The notes: generated from the letters alone by a model not told the origin. Counted from the first letter of the stretch, positions 1 through 6,707 are shown. The stretch is DNA of 6,950 bases from Chromatiales bacterium (GCA_027021685.1 JALUTW010000400.1:1-6950); one strand, 5' to 3'. Program-made: numbers and translations.

Positions 1-299
1 TTCATGCGCGGGAAGTCATGCACGGCAAGACCTCCCTGATCCATCACCGCGGCGAGGGCGTGTTCCGGGATCTGCCCAATCCGTTCGAGGCAACCCGCTA
101 CCATTCCCTGGTCATCGAGCCCGCGAGTCTGCCGGAGTGCCTGGAGGTGACGGCCTGGACCGGGGACGAAAGCGGCGGGGTCGACGAGATCATGGGCATC
201 CGCCATCGCGAGCATGCCGTGGAAGGGGTGCAGTTCCATCCGGAGTCCATCCTCACCGAGCATGGTCACCGGCTGCTGGAGAACTTCCTGGCGCAATGA
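1..299 (+). CDS. trpG: Anthranilate synthase glutaminase subunit TrpG, C-terminal part (5' end outside window)
   Basis: This is the end of the class I glutamine amidotransferase subunit of anthranilate synthase. It releases ammonia from glutamine for TrpE, the first committed step of tryptophan synthesis in the cytoplasm. The frame is open from position 3, and the residues before the Met at 18 (HAREV) continue the family pattern R/A-x-x-V-MHGKTS-x-IHH, so the Met is internal and not a start. The catalytic His and Glu of the Cys-His-Glu triad lie in VQFHPES, with His at 237-239. The nucleophile Cys is upstream of the window. RYHSLVIEP (codons near 100-125) is also typical of TrpG/PabA. TrpG and PabA are similar in sequence and some species use one protein for both roles. 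The adjacent trpD and trpC favour TrpG. The stop is TGA at 297-299, and trpD follows 121 nt later. Confidence 0.95.
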   Translation, partial: HAREVMHGKTSLIHHRGEGVFRDLPNPFEATRYHSLVIEPASLPECLEVTAWTGDESGGVDEIMGIRHREHAVEGVQFHPESILTEHGHRLLENFLAQ

Positions 300-307
300 G
301 GCAGGGG

Positions 308-347
308 GCGCCCGGATGCTGCATGCATGGTGGGCATCGGGGGGCGC
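308..347 (+). other. Imperfect GC-rich stem-loop after trpG
   Basis: The arms GCGCCC (308-313) and GGGCGC (342-347) pair, then GATGC (315-319) and GCATC (334-338) pair, with a 1 by 3 internal loop between them. The 14-nt terminal loop contains the palindrome TGCATGCA (320-327). It begins 9 nt after the trpG stop. No T-run follows, so it is not a classical intrinsic terminator. It could be an mRNA-stabilising or processing structure, or chance in GC-rich DNA. Confidence 0.35.
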
Positions 348-420
348 ATTGGATATGATCGAACGGTGACATGTACCTTCTTGGCGCTGTAATGAACGGG
401 GCGGGGCAGGAGTCCGGACC

Positions 421-1446
<1,026 letters not shown>

Positions 1447-1571
1447 GCCGGCCAGGCGCCGGCACCCGTTGCACTCCCGCACCCTGTTCCGCTCGCGGCG
1501 GGCGAGGGGACCGGCGTGACAGCTCCGGTGGCGGACGGGGAGGCGGGCAGGACGTGCCCGCACGTATACTT

Positions 1572-1617
1572 CCCCCTCTCCCCCGCATCGCGGGGGAGAG
1601 GGTCGGGGTGAGGGGGG
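1572..1617 (+). repeat. CCCTCTCC-type dispersed palindromic repeat between trpD and trpC
   Basis: Arms of 13 bp (1574-1586 and 1590-1602) form a perfect hairpin of the form CCCTCTCCCCCGC with a 3-nt loop ATC. The purine-rich tail TCGGGGTGAGGGGG follows the right arm. This combination is a widespread intergenic element of proteobacteria. Its spurious translations resemble PLTPTLSP and AGERVGVRG, and both appear here in frames that are not real genes (minus-strand and plus-strand readings across the element). It sits inside the trp cluster, 125 nt after trpD, in a 275-bp gap with no gene. It may act as a transcription or mRNA-processing element. The plus strand has no T-run after the stem. Confidence 0.75.
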
Positions 1618-1721
1618 TGGGCACCGGGACCGATACCGGCTCCCGGCCTGTTCCTTCGCCCGGGAGACGGGCGGTGCGGCCGGGTGCCGGCGGCCCGTCC
1701 GGATCACACAGGTTGAGCAGC

Positions 1722-2528
1722 ATGTCCGCGAGTGTCGAGACGCCCGACATCCTGAAAAGGATCATCGCCCGCAAGCGCGAGGAGGTGGCCGCGCGCAGCG
1801 CGCGCCTGCCGCTGGCGAAGCTGAAGGTGCTGGCGCCCAACCAGCCGCCGGTGCGCGGCTTCGCGCAGGCCATCGCGGCCCGCCTGGAGGCGGGCGAGCC
1901 CGCCGTCATCGCCGAACTCAAGAAGGCCTCGCCCAGCCGCGGGGTGCTGCGCGATCCCTTCTATCCCGCCGCCATCGCCCGGGCCTACCAGCGCGGCGGG
2001 GCGGCCTGCCTGTCGGTGCTCACCGACCAGGACTTCTTCCAGGGCCGCGACGCCTACCTGCAGGAGGCACGTGCCGCCTGCAGCCTGCCGGTGCTGCGCA
2101 AGGACTTCACCATCGATCCGTACCAGGTGTACGAGGCCCGTTACCTGGGCGCCGACTGCATCCTGCTCATCGCCGCGGCGCTGGACGACGCCCGCCTGCG
2201 CGAGCTGGCGGAGCTGGCCCGGGAGCTGGGTCTGGACGTGCTGCTGGAGGTGCACGACGCCGCCGAGCTGGAGCGGGTGCTGCAGGTGCCGGGGCGGCTG
2301 GTGGGCATCAACAACCGCGACCTGCGCACCTTCGAGACCCGGCTCGAGACCACGCTGGAGCTGCTGGACACCGTCCCCGGCGATCGCATCGTGGTCACCG
2401 AGAGTGCCATCCACACCCGCGACGACGTCGCCCTCATGCGCAGCCGTGGCGTGCATGCCTTCCTCGTGGGCGAGGCCTTCATGAAGGCCGCCGACCCGGG
2501 CGCGAAGCTGCGGGAGCTGTTCTTCTGA
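1722..2528 (+). CDS. trpC: Indole-3-glycerol phosphate synthase
   Basis: The enzyme closes the ring of carboxyphenylamino-deoxyribulose phosphate to give indole-3-glycerol phosphate in tryptophan synthesis. From the ATG at 1722 it has 268 residues, normal for a single-domain TrpC with no fused TrpF. Family motifs, in order, are DILKRIIARKREEV (residues 9-22), the active-site strand AELKKASPSRG (64-74) with the catalytic Lys, VLRKDF (124-129), LLEVH (174-178), GINNRDL (195-201), VVTESAI (224-230) and the phosphate-binding LVGEAFM (248-254). The reading frame stays open upstream to 1554. That extension translates the dispersed palindrome and low-complexity sequence and is unlike TrpC, whereas MSASVETPDILKRI fits the family start. 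The ribosome site is weak (AGGTTGAG, about 1710-1717). The next gene, crp, converges on it after 110 nt. Confidence 0.97.
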   Translation: MSASVETPDILKRIIARKREEVAARSARLPLAKLKVLAPNQPPVRGFAQAIAARLEAGEPAVIAELKKASPSRGVLRDPFYPAAIARAYQRGGAACLSVLTDQDFFQGRDAYLQEARAACSLPVLRKDFTIDPYQVYEARYLGADCILLIAAALDDARLRELAELARELGLDVLLEVHDAAELERVLQVPGRLVGINNRDLRTFETRLETTLELLDTVPGDRIVVTESAIHTRDDVALMRSRGVHAFLVGEAFMKAADPGAKLRELFF

Positions 2529-2535
2529 AAAGGGA

Positions 2536-2563
2536 CTGGCCGCTGGGTGCTGGGTTCTGGGGG
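2536..2563 (+). repeat. CTGGNNN heptad array after trpC
   Basis: Four consecutive 7-bp units start at 2536, 2543, 2550 and 2557, each beginning CTGG and followed by CCG, GTG, GTT and GGG. The array begins 8 nt after the trpC stop. The same CTGG heptad occurs after speD (6427-6454). Downstream, the units CTCGTGC (2591) and CTCGTCC (2612) are spaced exactly 21 nt apart, so the rest of the gap may be older, degraded heptad sequence. Confidence 0.65.
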
Positions 2564-2620
2564 TTACGGCCGTCTGCTGGGGCGGTATTCCTCGTGCCTT
2601 GCAACCCGGCCCTCGTCCCT

Positions 2621-2639
2621 GGCGCCGCTCCGCGGCGCC
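2621..2639. terminator. GC hairpin between convergent trpC and crp, possible bidirectional terminator
   Basis: GGCGCCGC (2621-2628) and GCGGCGCC (2632-2639) form a perfect 8-bp stem with a 3-nt loop TCC. The structure reaches the first base of the crp stop codon (TAG read on the minus strand at 2641-2639). It lies between convergent genes, where a shared terminator is expected. There is no T-run on either side, so it is at best a non-canonical or Rho-assisted terminator. Confidence 0.35.
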
Positions 2640-3295
2640 TATCTGGTGCCGTACACGACGATGGTCTTGCCCTTGACGGAGATGAGGCCGGATTCCTCCA
2701 TGTTCTTGAGCACCCGGCCCACCATCTCGCGGGAGCAGCCGACGATGCGGCCGATCTCCTGGCGGGTGATGCGGATCTGCATGCCGTCGGGATGGGTCAT
2801 GGCGTCGGGCTGCTTGCACAGGTCCAGCAGGGTGCGGGCCACGCGGCCGGTGACGTCCATGAACGCCAGGTCGCTCACCTTGCGGCTGGTCTGGCGCAGG
2901 CGGTGGGCCATCTGCTGCGCCATGGCGAACATGATTTCCGGGTGCTGCTGGTAGAGCTGGCGGAACTTGGCGTAGCTGATCTCGGCCACCTCGCAGGCGG
3001 TGCGGGCGCGGACCCAGGCGCTGCGGTTGGGCTCCTCCTCGAACAGGCCCATCTCGCCGAAGAAGTCGCCCTTGTTGAGGTACGCCAGCACGATCTCATG
3101 GCCTTCCTCGTCCTCGATGAGGACCGAGACGGACCCCTCCAGGATGAAGAACAGGGAATCGGGCGTGTCGCCGGCGTAGATGATGACGCTCTTGGCCGGG
3201 TAGTGGCGCCGGTGGCAGTGCTCCAGCAGGCCCTGCACGCCTAGGATCTCGGTGGGCTGGGGGTTGACCTTGGCCATGGTGCTGTGTGAGTCCAT
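2639..3295 (-). CDS. crp: cAMP receptor protein CRP/Vfr, global transcription regulator
   Basis: This 218-residue protein is a dimeric cAMP-activated DNA-binding regulator. Residues 15-130 form the cyclic-nucleotide domain. The cAMP contacts known from E. coli CRP are all present: Gly80-Glu81 in FFGEMGLFEEE, Arg91-Ser92 in NRSAW, and Thr136-Ser137 on the dimer helix. The activating-region surface AMTHPDG (165-171) is intact. The C-terminal winged helix ends in the recognition helix GCSREMVGR (186-194), with Arg189, Glu190 and Arg194 matching the base-contacting residues of CRP. The Met in place of Thr in this helix is as in Pseudomonas Vfr. The ATG at 3295 has GGAAGGA at 3308-3314 (minus strand). 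A second ATG at 3277 would give 212 residues, nearer the E. coli length, but has no visible ribosome site. The frame is open further upstream, but that reading runs through the promoter and antisense to yhfA. The gene is divergent from yhfA, as in E. coli. Confidence 0.97.
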   Translation of the reverse strand: MDSHSTMAKVNPQPTEILGVQGLLEHCHRRHYPAKSVIIYAGDTPDSLFFILEGSVSVLIEDEEGHEIVLAYLNKGDFFGEMGLFEEEPNRSAWVRARTACEVAEISYAKFRQLYQQHPEIMFAMAQQMAHRLRQTSRKVSDLAFMDVTGRVARTLLDLCKQPDAMTHPDGMQIRITRQEIGRIVGCSREMVGRVLKNMEESGLISVKGKTIVVYGTR

Positions 3296-3318
3296 ACTTA
3301 CGTGGTTTCCTTCCGTAT

Positions 3319-3347
3319 GGTATACCAATGCCCGTATGCACTGGCAA
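3319..3347 (-). promoter_or_regulatory. Sigma70-like promoter of crp
   Basis: On the minus strand TTGCCA (3347-3342) is followed, after exactly 17 bp, by TATACC (3324-3319). This is a good -35/-10 pair for the divergent crp gene. The -10 lies in a 10-bp palindrome TGGTATACCA (3318-3327). Transcription would start near 3312, leaving a leader of only about 17 nt that still holds AAGGA. This leader is short, so a second promoter further upstream is possible. Confidence 0.6.
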
Positions 3348-3358
3348 GGATATTCCTT
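3346..3358. promoter_or_regulatory. Palindrome AAGGA-TAT-TCCTT next to the crp -35
   Basis: A perfect 5-3-5 inverted repeat overlaps the upstream edge of the crp -35 hexamer by two bases. Its position would suit an operator. No specific regulator is recognised from the sequence, and it is short enough to be chance. Confidence 0.25.
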
Positions 3359-3373
3359 AATATTCGGCAATTC

Positions 3374-3389
3374 TGAGAAGGCGGTCACC
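3374..3389. promoter_or_regulatory. Candidate CRP/Vfr binding site in the crp-yhfA gap
   Basis: The plus strand reads TGAGA-N6-TCACC, matching TGTGA-N6-TCACA at 8 of 10 half-site positions with the correct 6-bp spacer. Its centre, about 3381.5, is roughly 70 bp upstream of the start predicted for crp. That is close to the spacing used at CRP class I promoters. It also lies just before the yhfA ribosome site (GGAG, 3390-3393), so bound protein could block yhfA. Confidence 0.4.
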
Positions 3390-3403
3390 GGAGCGCAAAA
3401 AGC

Positions 3404-3835
3404 ATGCAGGCACGGGTGAAATGGGTGGATGGGGCCCGGTTCCTGGGCGAGTCGGGCAGCGGCCACTGCGTGGTCATGGACGGGCCGCCCGAGGCCGGCG
3501 GCCGCAACCTGGGGGTGCGGCCCATGGAGATGCTCCTCCTGGGCATGGGCGGCTGCACCGCCTTCGACGTGGTGCACATCCTGCGCAAGGCGCGCCAGCC
3601 GGTGACGGGCTGCGAGGTGGCGCTCTCGGCCGAGCGGGCCGAGTCCGAGCCCAGGGTCTTCACCCGCATCCACGTCCACTTCGTGGTGAGCGGCCGCGGG
3701 CTGGACCCGGACCGGGTGCGCCGGGCGGTGCAGCTCTCGGCCGAGAAGTACTGCTCGGCCTCCATCATGCTGGGCAAGACCGCCGAGATCACCCACGACT
3801 TCGAGATTCGCGAGGCGGACGTGGCGCCGGCGTGA
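3404..3835 (+). CDS. yhfA: OsmC/Ohr family protein, YhfA type
   Basis: The product is a 143-residue cytoplasmic member of the OsmC/Ohr superfamily, closely resembling E. coli YhfA, which also lies divergent from crp. OsmC and Ohr members are thiol-dependent peroxidases. YhfA itself has no firmly assigned physiological substrate. The N-terminus MQARVKWV and the FLGES segment match YhfA. Then come PMEMLLLGMGGC (40-51) with the first conserved Cys at 51, and LSAEKYCSASIMLGKTAEITH (111-131) with the second Cys at 117, which together would form the redox pair. The ATG at 3404 has GGAG at 3390-3393, 10 nt upstream. Its TGA stop overlaps the GTG start of the next gene by 4 bp, implying translational coupling. 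The P. aeruginosa equivalent lies between vfr and speD. Confidence 0.92.
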   Translation: MQARVKWVDGARFLGESGSGHCVVMDGPPEAGGRNLGVRPMEMLLLGMGGCTAFDVVHILRKARQPVTGCEVALSAERAESEPRVFTRIHVHFVVSGRGLDPDRVRRAVQLSAEKYCSASIMLGKTAEITHDFEIREADVAPA

Positions 3836-5481
3836 GCAGCGCGGACGCCATCAGCCGTTTCAACACCGTCCTGGCGGCCTACTTCCGCGCCTGGTACCGG
3901 TACCACCCGGAGACCGCGGTGGACCTGGGCGTGACCGATCACGCGGGCGCCCTGCGGCCCTACGGGGACGACGACGTGGGGGCGCTGGTGGCCCTCGACG
4001 AAAAGCTGCTGGACTCGCTGGAGGAGATCGACGAGGGCGCCCTGGATCCCGAGCGCCGGCTGGACCTGAAGCTGGTCCGCGGTCACGCCGTCATCGAGCT
4101 GCACGAGCTGGTAGAGCGCGACTGGCGCCGGCGCGACCCCGTCGCCTTCCTCCCGGTGCACGCCGTCTACCAGCTCACCGTGCGCCGGGTGCCCGATGCC
4201 GGCGCGGCCCTGGCCGCGCGCCTGGCCGCCATTCCCCATTACCTGCGCGGGGCGCGGGCCCACCTGCTGGTGGAGCCGGAGGCGGTGCCGCCCCTGTGGG
4301 TGGCCTCGGCGGTGGCCGAGGCGGAAGCGGGCGCGGGCTACCTGCGGGGGCTGCGCGGGCACCCGCTGGTGGCGGCGCGGCGGCTGGAGGCGGCGCTGGA
4401 GCAGGCGGCCCATGCCCTGGAGGACCATGCCCGCTTCCTGGAACGCGAGCTGGCGCCGCGGGCGGCGGGGGACTTCGCCGCCGGCCGCGCCCTGTTCGGC
4501 CTGCTCCTGGCCCAGCGCCACTTCCTCGACGTGACCCCGGAGGCGCTGCGGGCCTTCGGCGAGCGCCTGGCGGACGAGACCCGCGCCGCCCTGCGCCGGG
4601 TCACCCGCGAGCTGCGCGGCGACGAGGACGTGGCCGCGCTCACCCGCGCCATCCAGGCGGACCACCCGCCGGCCGGGCGGCTGCTGGAGAGCTACCGCGA
4701 GGCCATGGAGGCGGCGCGGGCCTTCGTGGAGCGGGAGGGGCTGGTGAGCCTGCCGCCGGTGCAGGCGCTGGAGGTGGTGGAGACACCGGCGTTCCTGCGC
4801 CACCAGATCCCCTTCGCCGCCTACCTCGACCCCCAGCCCAACGACGCCCGCCAGCTGGGCCGCTACTACGTCACCCCGCCGGCCGACGACGCCGCCCTGG
4901 GCGAGCACAACCGCACCGGTATCCGCCACACCAGCGTGCACGAGGCCTGGCCCGGGCATCACCTGCAGTTCGTGACCGCCAACCTCAACCCTCCGGCCCG
5001 CACCCCGCCGCGCCTGCTCCACACCTCGGCCACCCTGTACGAGGGCTGGGCCCTGTACTGCGAGCAGCTCATGGCCGAGCAGGGCTTCCTGGATGCACCG
5101 GAGTCCCGCTTCCTGTTGCTCAAGGACCGCCTGTGGCGGGCCCTGCGGGTGGTCATCGACGTGGACCTGCACACCGGCGGCCTGGCAGTGGAGGACGCCG
5201 CCGGGCGCATGTGCAGCGAGCTGGGCTTCACCCGCGGCCAGGCCCTGGCCGACCTGGACTGGTACAGCCGCGCCCCCACCGTGCCCATGGGCTACGCCGT
5301 GGGCTGGGCCCTCATCAATGCCGCCCGCGACCGGCTCCGGACCGCACCCGACTTCACCCTGCGCGGATTCCACGACCGGCTGCTGTCGGCCGGCTCCATC
5401 GCCCTGCCGCTGGTGCTGGAGAGCCGCTTCGGTCCGGACCTGTGGCGGGCGGCGGCGGCCGAGGTCTTTCCCCCCGCCTGA
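3832..5481 (+). CDS. DUF885 family metallopeptidase-like protein
   Basis: From the GTG at 3832 the product has 549 residues, usual for DUF885 proteins (PF05960). The diagnostic zinc-type motif HEAWPGHH is at 370-377, and LYEGWALYCE (402-411), with a likely third ligand Glu, follows about 27 residues later. This layout recalls gluzincin peptidases, but substrates of DUF885 proteins are mostly unknown. The N-terminal part (residues 7-33, ending HPETAVDLGV) is the family's usual opening. The middle (about 125-300) is rich in Ala, Leu, Arg and Glu and probably helical. No signal peptide or membrane segment is seen, unlike many family members, so a cytoplasmic location is inferred. The open frame extends upstream through yhfA, but that part is antiframe. 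The GTGA overlap with the yhfA stop fits a coupled start; no strong ribosome site is present. In Pseudomonas the yhfA and speD genes adjoin, so this gene looks like an insertion. Confidence 0.9.
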   Translation: MSSADAISRFNTVLAAYFRAWYRYHPETAVDLGVTDHAGALRPYGDDDVGALVALDEKLLDSLEEIDEGALDPERRLDLKLVRGHAVIELHELVERDWRRRDPVAFLPVHAVYQLTVRRVPDAGAALAARLAAIPHYLRGARAHLLVEPEAVPPLWVASAVAEAEAGAGYLRGLRGHPLVAARRLEAALEQAAHALEDHARFLERELAPRAAGDFAAGRALFGLLLAQRHFLDVTPEALRAFGERLADETRAALRRVTRELRGDEDVAALTRAIQADHPPAGRLLESYREAMEAARAFVEREGLVSLPPVQALEVVETPAFLRHQIPFAAYLDPQPNDARQLGRYYVTPPADDAALGEHNRTGIRHTSVHEAWPGHHLQFVTANLNPPARTPPRLLHTSATLYEGWALYCEQLMAEQGFLDAPESRFLLLKDRLWRALRVVIDVDLHTGGLAVEDAAGRMCSELGFTRGQALADLDWYSRAPTVPMGYAVGWALINAARDRLRTAPDFTLRGFHDRLLSAGSIALPLVLESRFGPDLWRAAAAEVFPPA

Positions 5482-5526
5482 GCATCCCCGGCGCCCGCGG
5501 GTAGTGCATCGGCCCGGCGAATCGCG

Positions 5527-5560
5527 GATAATTTGCGGTTCCCCGCCGGGCGGGGGCCGC
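5527..5560 (+). promoter_or_regulatory. Possible speD -10 element followed by a palindrome in the leader
   Basis: GATAAT at 5527-5532 is the only AT-rich hexamer between the DUF885 gene and speD and could be a -10 element. No convincing -35 lies 16-18 bp upstream. Directly after it, CCCCGCC (5541-5547) and GGCGGGG (5549-5555) form a perfect 15-bp palindrome, extended by GCGG (5535-5538) and CCGC (5557-5560). A competing 7-bp pairing exists between GCCCGGC (5512-5518) and GCCGGGC (5545-5551). The palindrome could be an operator or a leader hairpin just before the speD ribosome site, or could end the upstream transcript, though no T-run follows. Confidence 0.35.
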
Positions 5561-5579
5561 GGACGAGGGAGGGGTGGAC

Positions 5580-6392
5580 ATGAGGCCCAAGGGCAACAGG
5601 ATGAAGCTGCACGGGTTCAACAACCTGACCAAGACCCTGAGCTTCAACATCTACGACATCTGCTACGCGCAGACCGAGGCCCAGCGGCGGGAATACATTG
5701 AGTACATCGACGAGGAATACAACGCCGAGCGCCTCACCCGCATCCTCACCGACGTGGCCGACATCATCGGCGCCACCATCCTCAACGTGGCCCACCAGGA
5801 CTACGACCCACAGGGCGCCAGCGTCACCATGCTCATCTCCGAGGAACCGCTGCTCATGCGCCACCAGCAGGCGCTGGCGGTCAACGAGGAGGCCCCGGGG
5901 CCGCTGCCCGAGGCGGTGGTGGCGCACCTGGACAAGAGCCACATCACGGTGCACACCTATCCCGAGAGCCATCCCCACGGGGGCATCAGCACCTTCCGGG
6001 CCGACATCGACGTCTCCACCTGCGGGCGCATCTCGCCGCTGAAGGCGCTGAACTATCTCATCCACAGCTTCGATTCGGACATCGTGATCATGGACTACCG
6101 GGTGCGCGGCTTCACCCGCGACGTGGACGGCCACAAGCACTACATCGATCACGACATCAACTCGATCCAGAACTACATCTCCGACGACACCAAGGAGCGG
6201 TACGAGATGATCGACGTCAACGTCTACCAGGAGAACATCTTCCACACCAAGATGATTCTCAAGGACTTCAAGCTGGACAACTACCTGTTCGGGATCGACG
6301 AGGCCGACCTCACGCCGGAGGAAAACCGGGAGATCCGCGAGCGCCTGCGCCGCGAGATGCTGGAGATCTTCTACGGGCGGAACATGCCGTAG
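5580..6392 (+). CDS. speD: S-adenosylmethionine decarboxylase, E. coli-type proenzyme
   Basis: SpeD decarboxylates S-adenosylmethionine; the product donates aminopropyl groups for spermidine. The 270-residue proenzyme is of the long class found in E. coli (264 residues), and similarity runs end to end from KLHGFNNLTKTLSF (9-22) to FYGRNMP (264-270). It cleaves itself between Lys119 and Ser120 in AHLDKSHITVHTYPES, and the new Ser end becomes the pyruvoyl cofactor. Cys148 in DVSTCG corresponds to the catalytic Cys140 of E. coli. YRVRGFTRD (173-181) and the QENIFHTKM segment (217-225) are also conserved. The ATG at 5580 has GGAGG at 5568-5572 with 7 nt spacing. A GTG at 5574 is in frame but overlaps that site's edge, and the ATG at 5601 would remove seven residues. 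Unlike E. coli, no speE is adjacent. The region after it is a repeat island, with no canonical terminator closer than about 108 nt. Confidence 0.97.
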   Translation: MRPKGNRMKLHGFNNLTKTLSFNIYDICYAQTEAQRREYIEYIDEEYNAERLTRILTDVADIIGATILNVAHQDYDPQGASVTMLISEEPLLMRHQQALAVNEEAPGPLPEAVVAHLDKSHITVHTYPESHPHGGISTFRADIDVSTCGRISPLKALNYLIHSFDSDIVIMDYRVRGFTRDVDGHKHYIDHDINSIQNYISDDTKERYEMIDVNVYQENIFHTKMILKDFKLDNYLFGIDEADLTPEENREIRERLRREMLEIFYGRNMP

Positions 6393-6426
6393 CGCGGCGC
6401 AGCGTCATCGCTGCACCGCGCAGGTG

Positions 6427-6454
6427 CTGGCGGCTGGGGACTGGCGGCTGGGAA
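6427..6454 (+). repeat. CTGGNNN heptad array after speD
   Basis: Four 7-bp units start at 6427, 6434, 6441 and 6448: CTGGCGG, CTGGGGA, CTGGCGG, CTGGGAA. It can also be read as a 14-bp tandem duplication with one mismatch (6427-6440 and 6441-6454). It belongs to the same family as the array after trpC. Confidence 0.75.
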
Positions 6455-6455
6455 G

Positions 6456-6482
6456 CCAGGAGTGGTTCTTGGCCGCGAAGGA
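6456..6482 (+). repeat. REP-like palindromic copy 1 (forward)
   Basis: The copy follows the layout AGGAG-TGG-(short)-TTGGCCGCGAAGGA. This matches the Pseudomonas-type REP pattern GTAGGAGCG...CGCGA, with an imperfect palindromic core (TGG/CCG side). The left end is degenerate (CC in place of TGT). Confidence 0.55.
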
Positions 6483-6499
6483 TCTCGTTTCCATTACAT

Positions 6500-6528
6500 C
6501 GTTCCCTCTTCCGGAGGGAGAGGGAACG
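6500..6528. terminator. Hairpin after speD, possible terminator, related to the CCCTCTCC palindrome
   Basis: CGTTCCCTCT (6500-6509) and AGAGGGAACG (6519-6528) form a perfect 10-bp stem, extended by a T-G and two C-G pairs around a GGA loop. The CCCTCT/AGAGGG arms resemble the dispersed palindrome at 1572-1617. It lies 108 nt after the speD stop and is followed by a moderately T-containing GTCGTTTCACTT, so it could terminate speD transcripts, but not in canonical form. Confidence 0.45.
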
Positions 6529-6593
6529 GTCGTTTCACTTCCGGCGGGGGCGCTGCAATGAGATGTTGTCTTTGCGTCTCTGCTCTGAAAAGG

Positions 6594-6620
6594 CGGTTCA
6601 CGCCCAAGGGCGCTCCTGCA
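6594..6620 (-). repeat. REP-like palindromic copy 2 (inverse)
   Basis: Read on the minus strand it begins TGCAGGAGCG and ends GGGCGTGAA, with CGCCC and GGGCG pairing in the core. It matches copy 3 closely and is inverted relative to copy 1, so copies 1 and 2 could be a widely spaced inverted pair. Confidence 0.65.
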
Positions 6621-6627
6621 CGACCCA

Positions 6628-6662
6628 TCTGACATCTGTCATCTGATGTCTGACCCCTGATC
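6628..6662 (+). repeat. TCTGNNN heptad array A
   Basis: Five consecutive 7-bp units start at 6628, 6635, 6642, 6649 and 6656. The first four begin TCTG (followed by ACA, TCA, ATG, ACC); the fifth is CCTGATC. The period is exactly 7 with no indel. Confidence 0.75.
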
Positions 6663-6672
6663 GAGCGGCCCC

Positions 6673-6707
6673 GTTCGGAGGACAGAGGACGGAAGACAGG
6701 GGTCAGA
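6673..6707 (-). repeat. Heptad array B, inverted relative to array A
   Basis: Five 7-bp units start at 6673, 6680, 6687, 6694 and 6701, of the general form NNNCRGA (GTTCGGA, GGACAGA, GGACGGA, AGACAGG, GGTCAGA). Read on the minus strand they are TCTG/TCCG-type units like array A. An 11-bp perfect inverted repeat joins the arrays: TCTGACCCCTG (6649-6659) with CAGGGGTCAGA (6697-6707). Confidence 0.7.

Noticed and set aside
349..377. Promoter TTGGAT-17-TGTACC before trpD
   Set aside because: Each hexamer matches the consensus at only three of six positions, which is expected by chance.
1554..1721. 56-codon N-terminal extension of trpC
   Set aside because: It encodes the palindromic repeat and low-complexity sequence, has no TrpC similarity, and the ATG at 1722 gives the expected family start.
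2594..3244. Plus-strand 216-codon open frame opposite crp
   Set aside because: It is antisense to a near-perfect CRP homologue and has a composition typical of a shadow frame.
3285..3300. TGTGA half-site at the start of crp as a CRP site
   Set aside because: The left half is perfect but the right half (ACTTA) matches only two of five bases.
3421..3831. Upstream extension of the DUF885 frame
   Set aside because: It is the out-of-frame reading of yhfA, which is clearly the coding frame there. DUF885 similarity begins after 3832.
3385..5373. Minus-strand 662-codon open frame opposite yhfA and the DUF885 gene
   Set aside because: It is antisense to two recognisable proteins, with no motif of its own; an effect of high GC content.
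6405..6635. Minus-strand 76-codon open frame after speD
   Set aside because: It lies wholly within repeats and a hairpin, shows no coding bias and no recognisable motif.
6628..6707. CRISPR-like array
   Set aside because: Units are 7 bp with no spacers, and no cas gene is nearby; this is a heptad repeat.
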